Source of the DNA: Anaerolineales bacterium
GTDB taxonomy: Bacteria > Chloroflexota > Anaerolineae > 4572-78 > J111
DNA: 64,000 nucleotides
Direction of reading: 5' to 3'
NCBI GenBank assembly: GCA_015075185.1
Contig: JABTUW010000004.1
Span: forward strand, 1,332,761 to 1,396,760
Part shown: positions 16,104-25,002 of the stretch, piece after piece
How positions within the stretch are numbered: position 1 is the first letter of the stretch
Layout of the letters: every line of letters starts with the position of its first letter
Translations under genes and position numbers: made by a program
The notes under the pieces: generated by a model
Told to the model about the DNA's origin: nothing
What the model saw: only the letters and a program-made list of their open reading frames with translations
Database searches by the model: none

Positions 16104-16811
16104 TCACTTTTCTTTATTCTCTAAGAGAGGGATGTGTAGCATTTTGCAAACCTCAGGAGTCCTCCTGACCTTACGCATTACTGCATCGTCAATCCTCCAT
16201 TTAGCAATAATAGGATGATGAAAGGATTTATGCGGCCACTTGGTCATGTCCTCATACAAACCCTTTCCCCTGAGAGAACCCATCTTTATGGCGAGAAAAC
16301 TGGCAGATACTTGGTCAATCTGAGGCTCATCCAGTTCAACTTGATTTTCCTTTTCAATTATAAGCATTCGGAGGGGAGCCAGAGATATGCGATGGGGCCA
16401 TTTGGCTTTGGCAACAAAATATTCGCCTGGGATCAATACGATTGTTTCAACAACTGCACTTGAATCCAGAGAGGTTGAGTACTCGACTACGACTTGTCCA
16501 GCGGTACAAACTATAAGTTCGTCGTGATCGGCATGAAAGGCCGGAGCTATTGCCTTTGCGTAATCAGTTGGCAAAGAACTAAATAGAATGCCAACATTCT
16601 CGCTTCCCAGGCAAGCCTTGTTGTCAATTCTCCCACCGGCCAGATAGATACAACCAATTTCCTTGTCACGCTGACGTTTAGCCAGTTCAATGAGTGACAA
16701 CTCAGTGGTTTTATCTTCGCTGTAGTGTTTTTCCTGCTCATTGAACAGGTCTTGTAATAACTGACTCTGTTTTTTAAATTCAGCCTCATTCTTCCAGTAT
16801 TGATAAGCCAT
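16104..16811 (-). CDS. Cupin-like protein of unknown function
   Basis: A 235-residue protein with a single cupin-like motif: FHADHDELIVCTAGQVVVEY near residue 90 followed by PGEYFVAKAKWPHRISL, giving His/Glu/His metal-ligand candidates. The N-terminal 60 residues are helical and charged. Cupins of this kind act as metal-dependent dioxygenases, isomerases or ligand sensors, and nothing here separates these options. Base composition is lower in GC than its neighbours, which hints at separate ancestry. Confidence 0.6.
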   Translation of the reverse strand: MAYQYWKNEAEFKKQSQLLQDLFNEQEKHYSEDKTTELSLIELAKRQRDKEIGCIYLAGGRIDNKACLGSENVGILFSSLPTDYAKAIAPAFHADHDELIVCTAGQVVVEYSTSLDSSAVVETIVLIPGEYFVAKAKWPHRISLAPLRMLIIEKENQVELDEPQIDQVSASFLAIKMGSLRGKGLYEDMTKWPHKSFHHPIIAKWRIDDAVMRKVRRTPEVCKMLHIPLLENKEK

Positions 16812-16845
16812 TGCTGTTATCCTTCACTCGGTTCAAGCGGTCTGC

Positions 16846-17871
16846 CTACGGCTCCCAATCGGCAAAGGCGTCAATGACCGCCTTGATGTCGTCCATCATC
16901 GGGAAAAGGATGGGGCAGGTGACGCCGGCCCGGATGTACTCGGCGACTTTGGCCCGGCACTCCTCGCTGGTGCCGACGGCCATCAGGTTGCGCACCACTT
17001 CGTCGGGGATGACCTGGCTGGCTTTGATATAGTCCTCTTCGGTCGCCGGCCAGCTCATAATGGATTGAACTTTGGCCAGCAGTTCCTCGTCCACGCCGCT
17101 GGCTTTCATAATGTGCGGCTCGGTCGCCAGGTAGTAGGCGACCAGTTTTTTGCCCTCGGCCATGGCCGCCGCCGGGTTTTCGTCGGACAGGCAGCAGACC
17201 AGCAGTTCGGGCCGGTCAATATCGGCGATAGTTTTACCCACCTTCTGCGCGCCTTTTTCCACCAGGCTAACCGCCCGGCGAATGTAATCCACCGAGACCA
17301 CGTAATTCAACACCACGCCGTCACAAATTTCACCGCTCATTTCCAGCATCTTATCGCCCGTCGCGCCGATGTAAATCGGAATATTTCGCGGCGACGTGTC
17401 GCCGTAAGCCACATCCAGCCTGATCCGGTCGAGCTGCACAAAATCGCCGTGATAGGTCACTTCCTCCATGCTGAAGAGCTGGCGAATCGCCTCGATATTC
17501 TCCCGCATGGCCTGCAAAGGCCGCTCCCGTTTGACTCCCACCCGCCCGGCAATCGGCTCCCACCAGGCCCCCAGGCCGAGCATCACCCGGCTCCGGCCAT
17601 CGTCCAGTTTGCCGGCCAGCTCCCACATCGTGCTCCAAGTGGCGGCAATGACCGCCGGGTTGCGGGTCCAGATGGGCAGCACGCCGGAACCGAGGCGCAG
17701 CCGCTTCGTTTCAGTCAAAAAGGCGCTCATCATCACCACGCAGTCGCGGGCCAGCCGGGTGTCGGCCTGCCAGATTTCGGAGAAGCCGCGTTCTTCGGCA
17801 TACTTGGCCATCTCCAGCTCGTAGCGAATGGGGTGTTTGTCTTGCATGTAAAGGGCCATACGTTGGGCCAT
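16846..17871 (-). CDS. LLM class flavin-dependent oxidoreductase (F420-type)
   Basis: A 341-residue luciferase-like monooxygenase-fold protein. The barrel begins with YELEMAKYAEERGFSEIWQAD; LRLGSGVLPIWTRNPAVIA and GRSRVMLGLGAW are conserved strands and loops of the LLM group; IPIYIGATGDKMLEMSGEICDGVVLNY resembles F420-dependent reductases such as Mer and FGD. It probably uses F420 or FMN on an unknown substrate. It starts after GGGAGGAATTCGTC, a good ribosome site. F420 use is common in Chloroflexota, but the cofactor is not proved here. Confidence 0.88.
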   Translation of the reverse strand: MAQRMALYMQDKHPIRYELEMAKYAEERGFSEIWQADTRLARDCVVMMSAFLTETKRLRLGSGVLPIWTRNPAVIAATWSTMWELAGKLDDGRSRVMLGLGAWWEPIAGRVGVKRERPLQAMRENIEAIRQLFSMEEVTYHGDFVQLDRIRLDVAYGDTSPRNIPIYIGATGDKMLEMSGEICDGVVLNYVVSVDYIRRAVSLVEKGAQKVGKTIADIDRPELLVCCLSDENPAAAMAEGKKLVAYYLATEPHIMKASGVDEELLAKVQSIMSWPATEEDYIKASQVIPDEVVRNLMAVGTSEECRAKVAEYIRAGVTCPILFPMMDDIKAVIDAFADWEP

Positions 17872-17986
17872 GACGAATTCCTCCCACCGGATAGATTTAG
17901 TTCAAGGAATAGGCAAAGCAAGCTCTGCCCCTCAATTTTGGAGTGGAGTATATTAGATTATGAGCAAGGGGGCAAAAATGTCGAGA

Positions 17987-19978
17987 CTAGGCCAAAGCTT
18001 CGGCTTTAGCGCCGCCGTTGGGCTGATAGATGGCCCGGAATTGGGTCTGATAAAGATTGGCATACAGGCCACCCCGGGTCAGGAGTTCTTCGTGGGCGGA
18101 CTGAGTGGCGCTGCGGCGGCCCTGTTCCACCAGCCGCCCCTCGTTCATCACCAAAATCACATCGGCGGCCAGGATGGTGCTGAGCCGGTGGGCAATCACA
18201 ATACTGGTCCGGTTTTTCATAATCCGCTCCAAAGCTTCTTGAATCAGGGCCTCGCTCTGGCTGTCGAGGCTGCTGGTGGCCTCGTCCAACACCAAGATAC
18301 GCGGGTCTTTGAGGATAACGCGGGCAATGGCGACCCGCTGCTTTTCACCGCCGCTCAGGCGGTAGCCGCGCTCACCGACCACCGTCTCGTAGCCATCTGG
18401 CAGACCGGCAATAAAGTGGTGGATATTAGCCGCCTGGCAGGCTGCTTCAATTTCGGCCTGGCTGGCGTTGGGCTTGGCGTAGAGCAGGTTGGCCTTGAGC
18501 GTATCGTGGAATAGGTAAGTCTCTTGAGTGACCATGCCGATCGCCTGGGCCAGTGACTTCTGGGTCAGATCACGTAAATCATGCCCATCCAGGCAGATAC
18601 GGCCCGCAGTGGGGTCGTACAAGCGCGGCAGTAGATAGGTAATGGTCGTTTTGCCCGCACCGCTGGGACCAACCAGGGCCACCAATTGGCCAGGTTCAAT
18701 CTCAAAGCTGACGTCATGCAGGGCCATGGTGCGAGTAGAGATTCTGAGGGATGAAGGCGGAAGGGTGAAGGATGAAGAAGAACGTTCATCCAGGCTTCCA
18801 CCTTCATCTTTGCCGTTGCCGCTTTCCACTTTTAGACCAAGTATTCCGGCCCCGCCGTCACCGCCCTGGGTATAACTAAAAGAGACATTTTGAAAGGCAA
18901 CTGCCCCGGCCACCTGAGTTAAGGTCAGGGCGTCGGGTTTATCTTCAATTTCCAGGGGCAGGTCTATAATTTCAAAGACTCGTTCAAAGCTGACCATACT
19001 GGTAGCAAACTCGATGTGAGCGTTGGTAATGGAGCTAAGCGGGCCATACAGTTGGGTTAGATACGAGCCAAAGGCGACAATCGTGCCAATGGTGAAGGCT
19101 CCCTGCAAGACCAGGTGGCCGCCGACCCAAAAAACCACCGCCGTACCAACTGCGCTGACCAGGCCCAGGCCCATAAAAAACCAGCGTCCCACCATCGCCG
19201 AGTGAACGCCGATATTAGCCACGTTGGTGCTCCGCTCGCGGAACTTCGCCATCTCGTCGGTTTGCCGGCCAAACAGCTTGACCAGTAATGCCCCGTCCAC
19301 ATTGAGCGTTTCGTTCATGAGCGCGTTCATCTTGGCGTTCAAATCCAGGCTTTCGCGGCGGATTTCGCGCAGTTTGCGGCCCACCCGGCGGGTTGGCAGG
19401 ATAAAAAGCGGCAGAATAACTACGCTCAATAGGGTCAAACGCCATTCCAGCGAGAGCATGATTGCCAGCGTCGTCACTACCGTGACAATGTTGGTCAAAA
19501 TAGTGATGAAGGTGCCGGTCAGGGCGCTCTGCGCGCCGACCACATCGTTGTTGAGGCGGCTCATCAACTCGCCGGTTTTGGCATGCGTAAAAAATCTGAG
19601 GCCCATGCGCTGCATGTGGTTAAAAAGGGCATTGCGTAAATCGGCAATCAAGCTCTCGCCAATGGTGGCGCTGAGGTAACGCTGGCCCAGGCCAATCAAG
19701 GCATTGACCAGGGGAATACCGATCATGCCCAGGGCCAGCCAATTCAGCCGGGTCACATCACGGTTGGGAATCGCCTGGTCAATCAGGTCACGGTAGAGCA
19801 GCGGCGGAATAAGGCTTAAGCCGGTAATCGCAAAAATCGTCACCAACAAGCCCAAAATTTTGAGGCGATACGGTTGGGCATAACCCCACACTCGCCGCAG
19901 CAGCGCCCAACTAAGCTGAGGTTGATCTTTTTTTTCGTCGTAACTAAGATAGGCCCACCAGCCGCCATTGTGAAACAT
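17987..19978 (-). CDS. ABC transporter, fused permease and ATPase (multidrug/lipid exporter type)
   Basis: The 663-residue half-transporter has six N-terminal membrane helices (to about residue 320) and a C-terminal ATPase. Motifs are Walker A GPSGAGKTTI near 440, signature LSGGEKQRVAIAR, Walker B ILVLDEATSSLD and the switch AHRLSTI. It should export lipids, drugs or peptides as a homodimer. The ATG at 19978 has GGAGCG upstream; a TTG at 20008 is an alternative. A repeat-derived insertion of about 40 residues (near 372-414) lies just before the ATPase's first strands and is not normal for the family, but it keeps the frame. Confidence 0.92.
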   Translation of the reverse strand: MFHNGGWWAYLSYDEKKDQPQLSWALLRRVWGYAQPYRLKILGLLVTIFAITGLSLIPPLLYRDLIDQAIPNRDVTRLNWLALGMIGIPLVNALIGLGQRYLSATIGESLIADLRNALFNHMQRMGLRFFTHAKTGELMSRLNNDVVGAQSALTGTFITILTNIVTVVTTLAIMLSLEWRLTLLSVVILPLFILPTRRVGRKLREIRRESLDLNAKMNALMNETLNVDGALLVKLFGRQTDEMAKFRERSTNVANIGVHSAMVGRWFFMGLGLVSAVGTAVVFWVGGHLVLQGAFTIGTIVAFGSYLTQLYGPLSSITNAHIEFATSMVSFERVFEIIDLPLEIEDKPDALTLTQVAGAVAFQNVSFSYTQGGDGGAGILGLKVESGNGKDEGGSLDERSSSSFTLPPSSLRISTRTMALHDVSFEIEPGQLVALVGPSGAGKTTITYLLPRLYDPTAGRICLDGHDLRDLTQKSLAQAIGMVTQETYLFHDTLKANLLYAKPNASQAEIEAACQAANIHHFIAGLPDGYETVVGERGYRLSGGEKQRVAIARVILKDPRILVLDEATSSLDSQSEALIQEALERIMKNRTSIVIAHRLSTILAADVILVMNEGRLVEQGRRSATQSAHEELLTRGGLYANLYQTQFRAIYQPNGGAKAEALA
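18735..18860 (-). repeat. Heptamer inverted repeat inserted in the ABC transporter gene
   Basis: On the plus strand the first arm is built of 7-base units GGCGGAA, GGGTGAA, GGATGAA. The other arm contains TTCATCC and TTCCACC, which pair with such units. The same units form the intergenic repeat at 56717-56759. Here the segment is coding on the minus strand and gives a Ser/Gly/Glu-rich linker between the membrane and ATPase domains. Confidence 0.8.
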
Positions 19979-20060
19979 TTTTCTGTTCGCTCCGCTAAAA
20001 AGGGTCAACGGAACCGGGATACTTATCCGGTACCTTAATTAATTAAAATTGAGTAAGGTA

Positions 20061-20088
20061 ATTATAAGAGCATCGTCACAGACGCAAA
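20061..20088 (-). promoter_or_regulatory. Candidate sigma-70-type promoter for the ABC transporter
   Basis: On the minus strand TTTGCG (20083-20088) and a perfect TATAAT (20061-20066) are 16 bases apart. The predicted start of transcription near 20054 gives a leader of about 75 bases to the ATG at 19978. It lies in the 420-base gap upstream of the gene, where I see no other gene apart from the remnant at 20312-20443. Confidence 0.4.
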
Positions 20089-20311
20089 ACCAGCCTTACC
20101 AATCGCTCGATTGTAAAACCGCCAGCTTTGGCGAGATACGAGACGGTGGTAGAGTTTATCGTAATTCCAAAGGGGTGTATATGAATTACTATAGCGATTA
20201 TGTGACTCAAGCATGGTAATTCCGTGCAGAAGTGGGACAAGTTGACAAGCCACTGCGGATACAATGAGAGGTGGATTTGAGAACAAGATTTGCGTACGAC
20301 CCTCTTGCTCC

Positions 20312-20443
20312 CTACTCCCGTTCTTGTTCGAGAAGATAACGCAAGTAACGCAGCGCCTCTTCACGCTGGTAGGGTAGAAGATTCTCCACCAAGTCGTGAA
20401 GTTCTGCGAGGATAGGGTCATCGGAGGCCGAAGCGGGCAGAGT
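20312..20443 (-). pseudogene. Remnant of a small helical protein
   Basis: An open stretch with no usable ATG, GTG or TTG start, bounded upstream by a TAA, ends in a peptide rich in Leu/Arg/Glu (LAELHDLVENLLPYQREEAL). It resembles short antitoxin-like or regulatory helices common in Chloroflexi and cyanobacteria, but I cannot name it. It abuts the decayed kinase on the other strand, so it may mark a deletion breakpoint. Confidence 0.3.
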
Positions 20444-20867
20444 TTACGGAAAAGGGGACGATTACCCTGAGCATTGAGAGAACACCTGTCAACGGCAGGG
20501 GAGCAGCCCCTACGGGAGGCTTCGCACAGGGGCAGAGGGCAAGCGTGAAATGATCTCCCCTGCTCCCCCGCCGGGCGCTCCGCGCTGGGCAGTCCCCTGC
20601 ACCCTTGCTCTCATCTTCCGGATTTCGGACACTGGTATTGGCATGACTGCCGCCCAGGTGGACCGCCTCTTTGAGCCCTTCAGCCAGGCGGAAAATTCGA
20701 CGACACTCAAGTATGGCGGAACCGGCTTGAGACTGGTCATCAGCCGACGGCTGTGCCAGATGATGGGCGGGGACATTATCGCCGAAAGCGAACCGAGGTA
20801 CGGGTCTACGTTTACTGTCTACCTTCCGCCTGAGACTCAATCTGCCGATTTATCCTCTAAGGTCTAA
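20440..20867 (+). pseudogene. Histidine kinase ATPase domain remnant
   Basis: Only the end of a hybrid-type histidine kinase is left. EFTEKGTITLSIE at 20440-20478 is the segment after the N-box. After a GC-rich insertion of about 120 bases a second reading frame gives ISDTGIGMTAAQ (G1), LFEPFSQAENSTTLKYGGTG (F and G2 boxes) and YGSTFTVYLP. The dimerisation/His domain is absent, the two parts lie in different frames, and GLGL is changed to GLRL. The normal order, with a receiver gene 100 bases downstream, suggests it once formed a phosphorelay with the following regulators. Confidence 0.8.
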
Positions 20868-20967
20868 CCTTAAAGTTGAGACAAAGGCCAAGTCAAATGT
20901 AACAAATTGAAATAGACCAAGACTATATGCTATCAAGCAGCTCAGATAAGTAAAAGGAGGCACTCTC

Positions 20968-21345
20968 ATGGCGAGAATCTTACTGGTTGAGGATAACGAG
21001 ATGATCCGTGACATGCTCTCAGAACGCCTTGAGCGGAAAGGGTTTGAAGTTTATCGGGCAGTTGATGGCGCGCAGGGGGTCGAAGTGGCCAAATCCGAAA
21101 GCCCTGATCTGGTCCTGCTGGATATGAGTTTGCCGGTGATGGATGGCTGGCAGGCGGCCCGGCAGCTTAAAGCTATCCCCGAAACCCAGCCTATTCCGAT
21201 CATTGCTCTGACTGCCCACGCCATTGCCGGCGATCGGGAGAAAACTTTAGCCGCCGGCTGTGATGACTACAGCACCAAGCCGGTAGACTTTCCCCAACTG
21301 CTCGTCAAGATTCAGGCCCTATTAAAGAAGGAACGCGTCATATGA
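20968..21345 (+). CDS. CheY-like single-domain response regulator
   Basis: A 125-residue receiver domain with the full phosphorylation site: acidic pair E8/D9 (LLVEDNE), phospho-acceptor D52 (LVLLDMSLPVMDG), the conserved Thr (ALTAH) and Lys (STKPVD). The pattern matches DivK/hybrid-kinase-associated receivers. It starts after AAAGGAGGC and overlaps the next gene at ATGA. It would relay phosphate between kinases and the cyclase next to it. Confidence 0.93.
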   Translation: MARILLVEDNEMIRDMLSERLERKGFEVYRAVDGAQGVEVAKSESPDLVLLDMSLPVMDGWQAARQLKAIPETQPIPIIALTAHAIAGDREKTLAAGCDDYSTKPVDFPQLLVKIQALLKKERVI

Positions 21346-22451
21346 AACCCCAGCCCAGTTCCGTCTTGGTTGTGGACGATAACGAAGATATTCGCAGCCT
21401 CCTGGCCGGACAGATCAAGCGGCAGGGGCACACGGTCACGACGGCGGAGAATGGCCGCCAGGCGCTTGAGTTGGTGCGCTCGCATCCATTCGATTTGCTA
21501 CTGCTCGACATTATGATGCCGGAGTTGGACGGCTATGGGGTGCTCACTCACCTCAAAGCCGAGCCTGATCTGCGCCATTTACCGGTCGTCGTCATCTCGG
21601 CAGTAGATGATCTTGACAGCATGGTCCGCTGCATCGAGTTGGGCGCGGATGATTATATGTTCAAGCCCTTTAACAAGGTTCTGCTCAAAGCCAGGGTGAG
21701 CGCCTGCCTGGAAAAGAAGCAACTGCGCGACCAGGAGCAAAATTATCTGCGGCTGATCCAGGCGGAACAAGAGAAGTCGGAACGGCTGTTGCTCAACATT
21801 CTCCCCCAGCCTATCGCCGAACGGCTCAAGCAAGGGCAAGTGACGATTGCCGACAACTTTGCCGATGTCACCGTTCTGTTTGCGGATTTGGTAGACTTTA
21901 CCAAGCTCTCCGCCCGGATCTCACCCAAAGAGTTAGTCTCCTTGTTGAACGAAATCTTCTCGACCTTTGATCAGTTAGCCGACCGACATGATCTGGAGAA
22001 AATCAAGACAGTCGGCGACGCTTATCTGGTGGTGGGTGGACTACCCATGCCCCGCGCCGACCACCCGGCAGCGATAGCCGAGATGGCTCTGGAGATGCGG
22101 CAAGCCGTGGCCCGGCTCAGCGCCGCTTTGGGGGAAACTTTCAATATCCGCATCGGCATCAACACCGGGCCGGTGGTGGCCGGGGTTATCGGAGCCAAGA
22201 AGTTCAGCTATGACCTGTGGGGCGACACGGTCAACACCGCCAGCCGGATGGAGTCGCACGGCCTGGCCGGTCAGATTCAAGTCACCGCTGCCACCTACGA
22301 GCGTCTGAAAAATCTGTATGAATTTGAGGAACGAGGCTGCATCCCGGTCAAGGGCAAAGGTGAGATTAGAACTTATCTGCTGACCGGCCGAAAGTTTCAT
22401 TATCTCAATGGCCGGATGAACGGTACGCCCGCTGTTGCGGTTAAATCCTGA
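21342..22451 (+). CDS. Response regulator fused to a class III adenylate/guanylate cyclase
   Basis: 369 residues. An N-terminal receiver (VLVVDDNEDI, LLLLDIMMPELDG, KPFNK) is followed by a coiled coil (about 125-165) and a class III cyclase domain: VTVLFADLVDFTKLSARISPKELV, LEKIKTVGDAYLVVGGLP, IRIGINTGPVVAGVIG, YDLWGDTVNTASRMES. The metal-binding aspartates and the DLWGDTVNTASRM segment are intact. It should make cAMP or cGMP when the receiver is phosphorylated. It is translationally coupled to the CheY-like protein upstream, so the two likely answer the same kinase. Confidence 0.93.
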   Translation: MKPQPSSVLVVDDNEDIRSLLAGQIKRQGHTVTTAENGRQALELVRSHPFDLLLLDIMMPELDGYGVLTHLKAEPDLRHLPVVVISAVDDLDSMVRCIELGADDYMFKPFNKVLLKARVSACLEKKQLRDQEQNYLRLIQAEQEKSERLLLNILPQPIAERLKQGQVTIADNFADVTVLFADLVDFTKLSARISPKELVSLLNEIFSTFDQLADRHDLEKIKTVGDAYLVVGGLPMPRADHPAAIAEMALEMRQAVARLSAALGETFNIRIGINTGPVVAGVIGAKKFSYDLWGDTVNTASRMESHGLAGQIQVTAATYERLKNLYEFEERGCIPVKGKGEIRTYLLTGRKFHYLNGRMNGTPAVAVKS

Positions 22452-22469
22452 TTGATAAGGTCATAAAAG

Positions 22470-23796
22470 ATGATGAAGCAAGAAATCATCGAAGCCAAGC
22501 AGGCCGAGGAAATCTTACAGGCTATCACCGAAGGGACCGCTTCGGTCACAGGGAGCGATTTTTTTCGCTCCCTCGTTCGCTGTCTGGCGCTAGCGCTCCG
22601 GGTACGATATGCCTTTGTGACCGAATGTACCGATGTCACTATGACCCGCGTGCGGACTCTGGCCTTTGCCCAGAACCAGGGCATCAGCGAGAATATTGAA
22701 TTTGACCTGGCCGGCACACCCTGCGAGCGGGTCATTGGTGGCGAGGTGGTCTACTATCCGGAGAAGTTAGAGGAATTTTTCCCCGGCAGAAATGGCCTGG
22801 AGGCCTATCTGGGCGTCCCGCTGCTGGACTCAAGCGGGCGCATTTTGGGCCATCTGGCGGTGACTAACGACGGGCCGATGACCCTCCAGGCACGGGATAT
22901 GGCCGTGATCAAGATTTTCGCGGCCCGAGCCGGGGCCGAATTGGAGCGCAAGCAGGCTCAGGAAGCCTTACAAAAGGCGCATGATGAGTTGGAACAGCGG
23001 GTCAAAGAGCGCACGGCCGAACTGGTCGAAACCAACCGCCGCTTGGAGCAGGAGATCAGCGAACGACAGAAACTGATCGAGGAACTGGATGCCTTTGCCC
23101 ACACCGTCGCCCACGATTTACAAAATCCTGAGTATTATTACTGCCTACATTGAACTCTTGCAAGCTCGCTGGCCCACAAAGGCGGAACGGCAGCGGGCGG
23201 TGCAAGCGATTGCCCAAAATGGCCAGCGCATGACCCGGATTATCAAAGAGTTGTTGTTACTTGCCAAAATGCGCCAAACGGAAGTCGTTACCCAGCCGCT
23301 TGATATGGCGGCTACTGTGCAGGAAGCTCTCCAGCGCCTGACGGTTATGATTGAGGAAAAACAGGCCGAGATCGTCTTACCAGAAACATGGCCGGTCGGG
23401 TTAGGTTATGCTCCCTGGATTGAGGAAGTCTGGGCCAACTATATCTGTAATGCGCTAAAATATGGCGGCAGCCCGACTCGGATCGAGCTTGGAGCAACTT
23501 TACTGACCGATGGCATGATCCGCTTTTGGGTGAAAGACAACGGCAATGGTCTTAAACCGGAAGAGCAGGCCCGTGTCTTTGCTCCCTTCACCCGGCTCAA
23601 CCAGAACAGTGCGGAAGGCTGTGGCCTGGGGCTGTCTATTGTGCAGCGCATTGTGGAGAAACTGGGCGGGCAGGTTGGGGTCGAGAGCGAGGGCCTGCCC
23701 GGACGTGGCTGCACGTTTTATTTTACGCTGTCCAGTGGACCAGTAATCGATAAGAAGTGTCCTTTTCGGCATCACTATCTTTTCGGTAAAAACTAA
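22470..23796 (+). pseudogene. GAF-domain sensor histidine kinase, frameshifted
   Basis: Frame one (22470-23153) encodes a GAF domain (FRSLVRCLALALRVRYAFVT...YLGVPLLDSSGRILGHLAV), a coiled coil, and the His motif FAHTVAHDLQNP. Frame two (from about 23130 to 23796) continues with LSIITAYIELLQARWPTK, the N-box YICNALKYGG, VKDNGNGLKPEEQ, FAPFTRLNQNS and GCGLGLSIVQRIVEKLGG. A single indel near 23128-23135, just after the phospho-His motif, splits the gene. All kinase motifs survive on both sides, so this is either a recent mutation or a sequencing error. The GAF part is a close paralogue of the one at 33990. Confidence 0.85.
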
Positions 23797-23835
23797 TCCT
23801 CTGCCGGCTATGAGCAGCAACGAAACGAAGCAGTC

Positions 23836-24147
23836 ATGCCGATCTACGAGTTCATCTTCCAACTCGCTGCCCTAGAGCCACCCCCGCCGGAGATGCAGCA
23901 GCTCTTCGCCGCCCTCCGTCACGACCAGGAACAAACTAACCGTTTCTTCGGCACTATCGCCGGCACTGTACCCATCCCCAAGTTCTTCGCGCCGGAGAAC
24001 CTTGGACGAGTTATCGGCGCCGAAGTACAAGGCGTTGCTGTATGGTGCCTCGAGAACGCCGCCCAATTTTCCCAGGTCTATCCAAGGTTTTGGATGGACC
24101 CGGGTAAGCACGATTTCTTCTTCAGTCGTCTATGGGCCAAGGGATAA
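23836..24147 (+). pseudogene. C-terminal remnant of a FAD-dependent halogenase/monooxygenase-like protein
   Basis: The 103-residue frame contains LAALEPPPPEMQQLFAALRH and GTVPIPKFFAPENLGR, which I recognise as the C-terminal part of a flavoprotein oxidoreductase family common in Actinobacteria. The FAD-binding N-terminal domain is missing, so it is most likely a remnant. The last 40 residues do not fit the family. It converges with the sigma factor gene and overlaps it by 18 bases. Confidence 0.45.
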
Positions 24148-24999
24148 TAGTTTGCGACCGGCGATGACGTGGATTAAATTAACGGCCTCACTCTCACTGT
24201 AGATAAACACTGCAAAATAGGGGCGGCCCTCTGCGGTACGGGCCAAAATGGCTTGCTGCCCATTGAGCAGGGTCAGGTTATATTGAAGGTCTTTTGGAGC
24301 CAACCGGTACGTTCCGAAAATAAACGCTGACACTACCTCCCGGCCTTGTAACACCCGGATGGCTGCGCCGCGCTCCCCGCCCCCATCCGGGACTAAGGTC
24401 ACATCTTCGGCCAACAGGAGCACAAAGGGATCCACCTCTCCTAACTCGACCACTTTGATAAAACTCTGCAATAAGCGTTCGTGTTGTTGCGGGCTGGCTG
24501 CAAAGCGAGGCCGGTGTTCGGCAATGTGAGCTTTGGCCCGTCGAAAAAGCTGGCGGCAGGCAGCTTCACGCTTGCCCAGCATCTCGGCAATCTCCCCGAA
24601 CTTATAATCAAAGACTTCGTGCAGCAGAAAGACTGCTCGCTCGGTGGGCAAGAGCGACTCCAATAAAACGAGAAAGGCGATGGAGAGGGAGTCGTGAATG
24701 ACGGCTTGCTCAACCGGGTTGACCAGTTCGGGTCTATCTGCGGTCAAAACGGGTTCGGGCAGCCACGGCCCCAGGTACTGCTCTCGTTGGGTTCTGGCAG
24801 CGCTGAGCTGGTTCAGACAAAGGCGGGTCACAATGGTGGTCAGGTAATATTTGGGCTGTTCAATGATTTCAGCGGCATGGGCTTGAACCCGCAAATAGGC
24901 ATCTTGCAACACATCTTCCGCCTCGGCCACACTGCCTAACATGCGATAGGCAATTGAGAATAACAGGGGACGATACTGCTGAAATTGCTCGATATTCAT
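24130..24999 (-). CDS. sigJ: ECF41-type RNA polymerase sigma factor (SigJ-like) with SnoaL-like domain
   Basis: 289 residues. Sigma region 2 (YRPLLFSIAYRMLGSVAEAEDVLQDAYLRV) and region 4 (FLLHEVFDYKFGEIAEMLGKREAACRQLFRRA) are joined by a linker with WLPEPV. A C-terminal SnoaL-like domain of about 110 residues follows (VPDGGGERGA). WLPEP and DGGG are hallmarks of the ECF41 group, where the SnoaL domain controls activity instead of an anti-sigma factor. The gene follows the NDH-2-like gene with a 3-base gap, matching the known pairing of ECF41 factors with an oxidoreductase or carboxymuconolactone-decarboxylase partner. Confidence 0.92.
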   Translation of the reverse strand: MNIEQFQQYRPLLFSIAYRMLGSVAEAEDVLQDAYLRVQAHAAEIIEQPKYYLTTIVTRLCLNQLSAARTQREQYLGPWLPEPVLTADRPELVNPVEQAVIHDSLSIAFLVLLESLLPTERAVFLLHEVFDYKFGEIAEMLGKREAACRQLFRRAKAHIAEHRPRFAASPQQHERLLQSFIKVVELGEVDPFVLLLAEDVTLVPDGGGERGAAIRVLQGREVVSAFIFGTYRLAPKDLQYNLTLLNGQQAILARTAEGRPYFAVFIYSESEAVNLIHVIAGRKLLSLGP

Positions 25000-25002
25000 A
25001 GG

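Noticed and set aside
17065..18009. A 314-codon open frame on the plus strand
   Set aside because: It lies opposite the well-supported LLM oxidoreductase gene and the end of the ABC gene, is rich in His/Gln/Pro as expected for an antisense frame of GC-rich genes, and has no recognisable domain.
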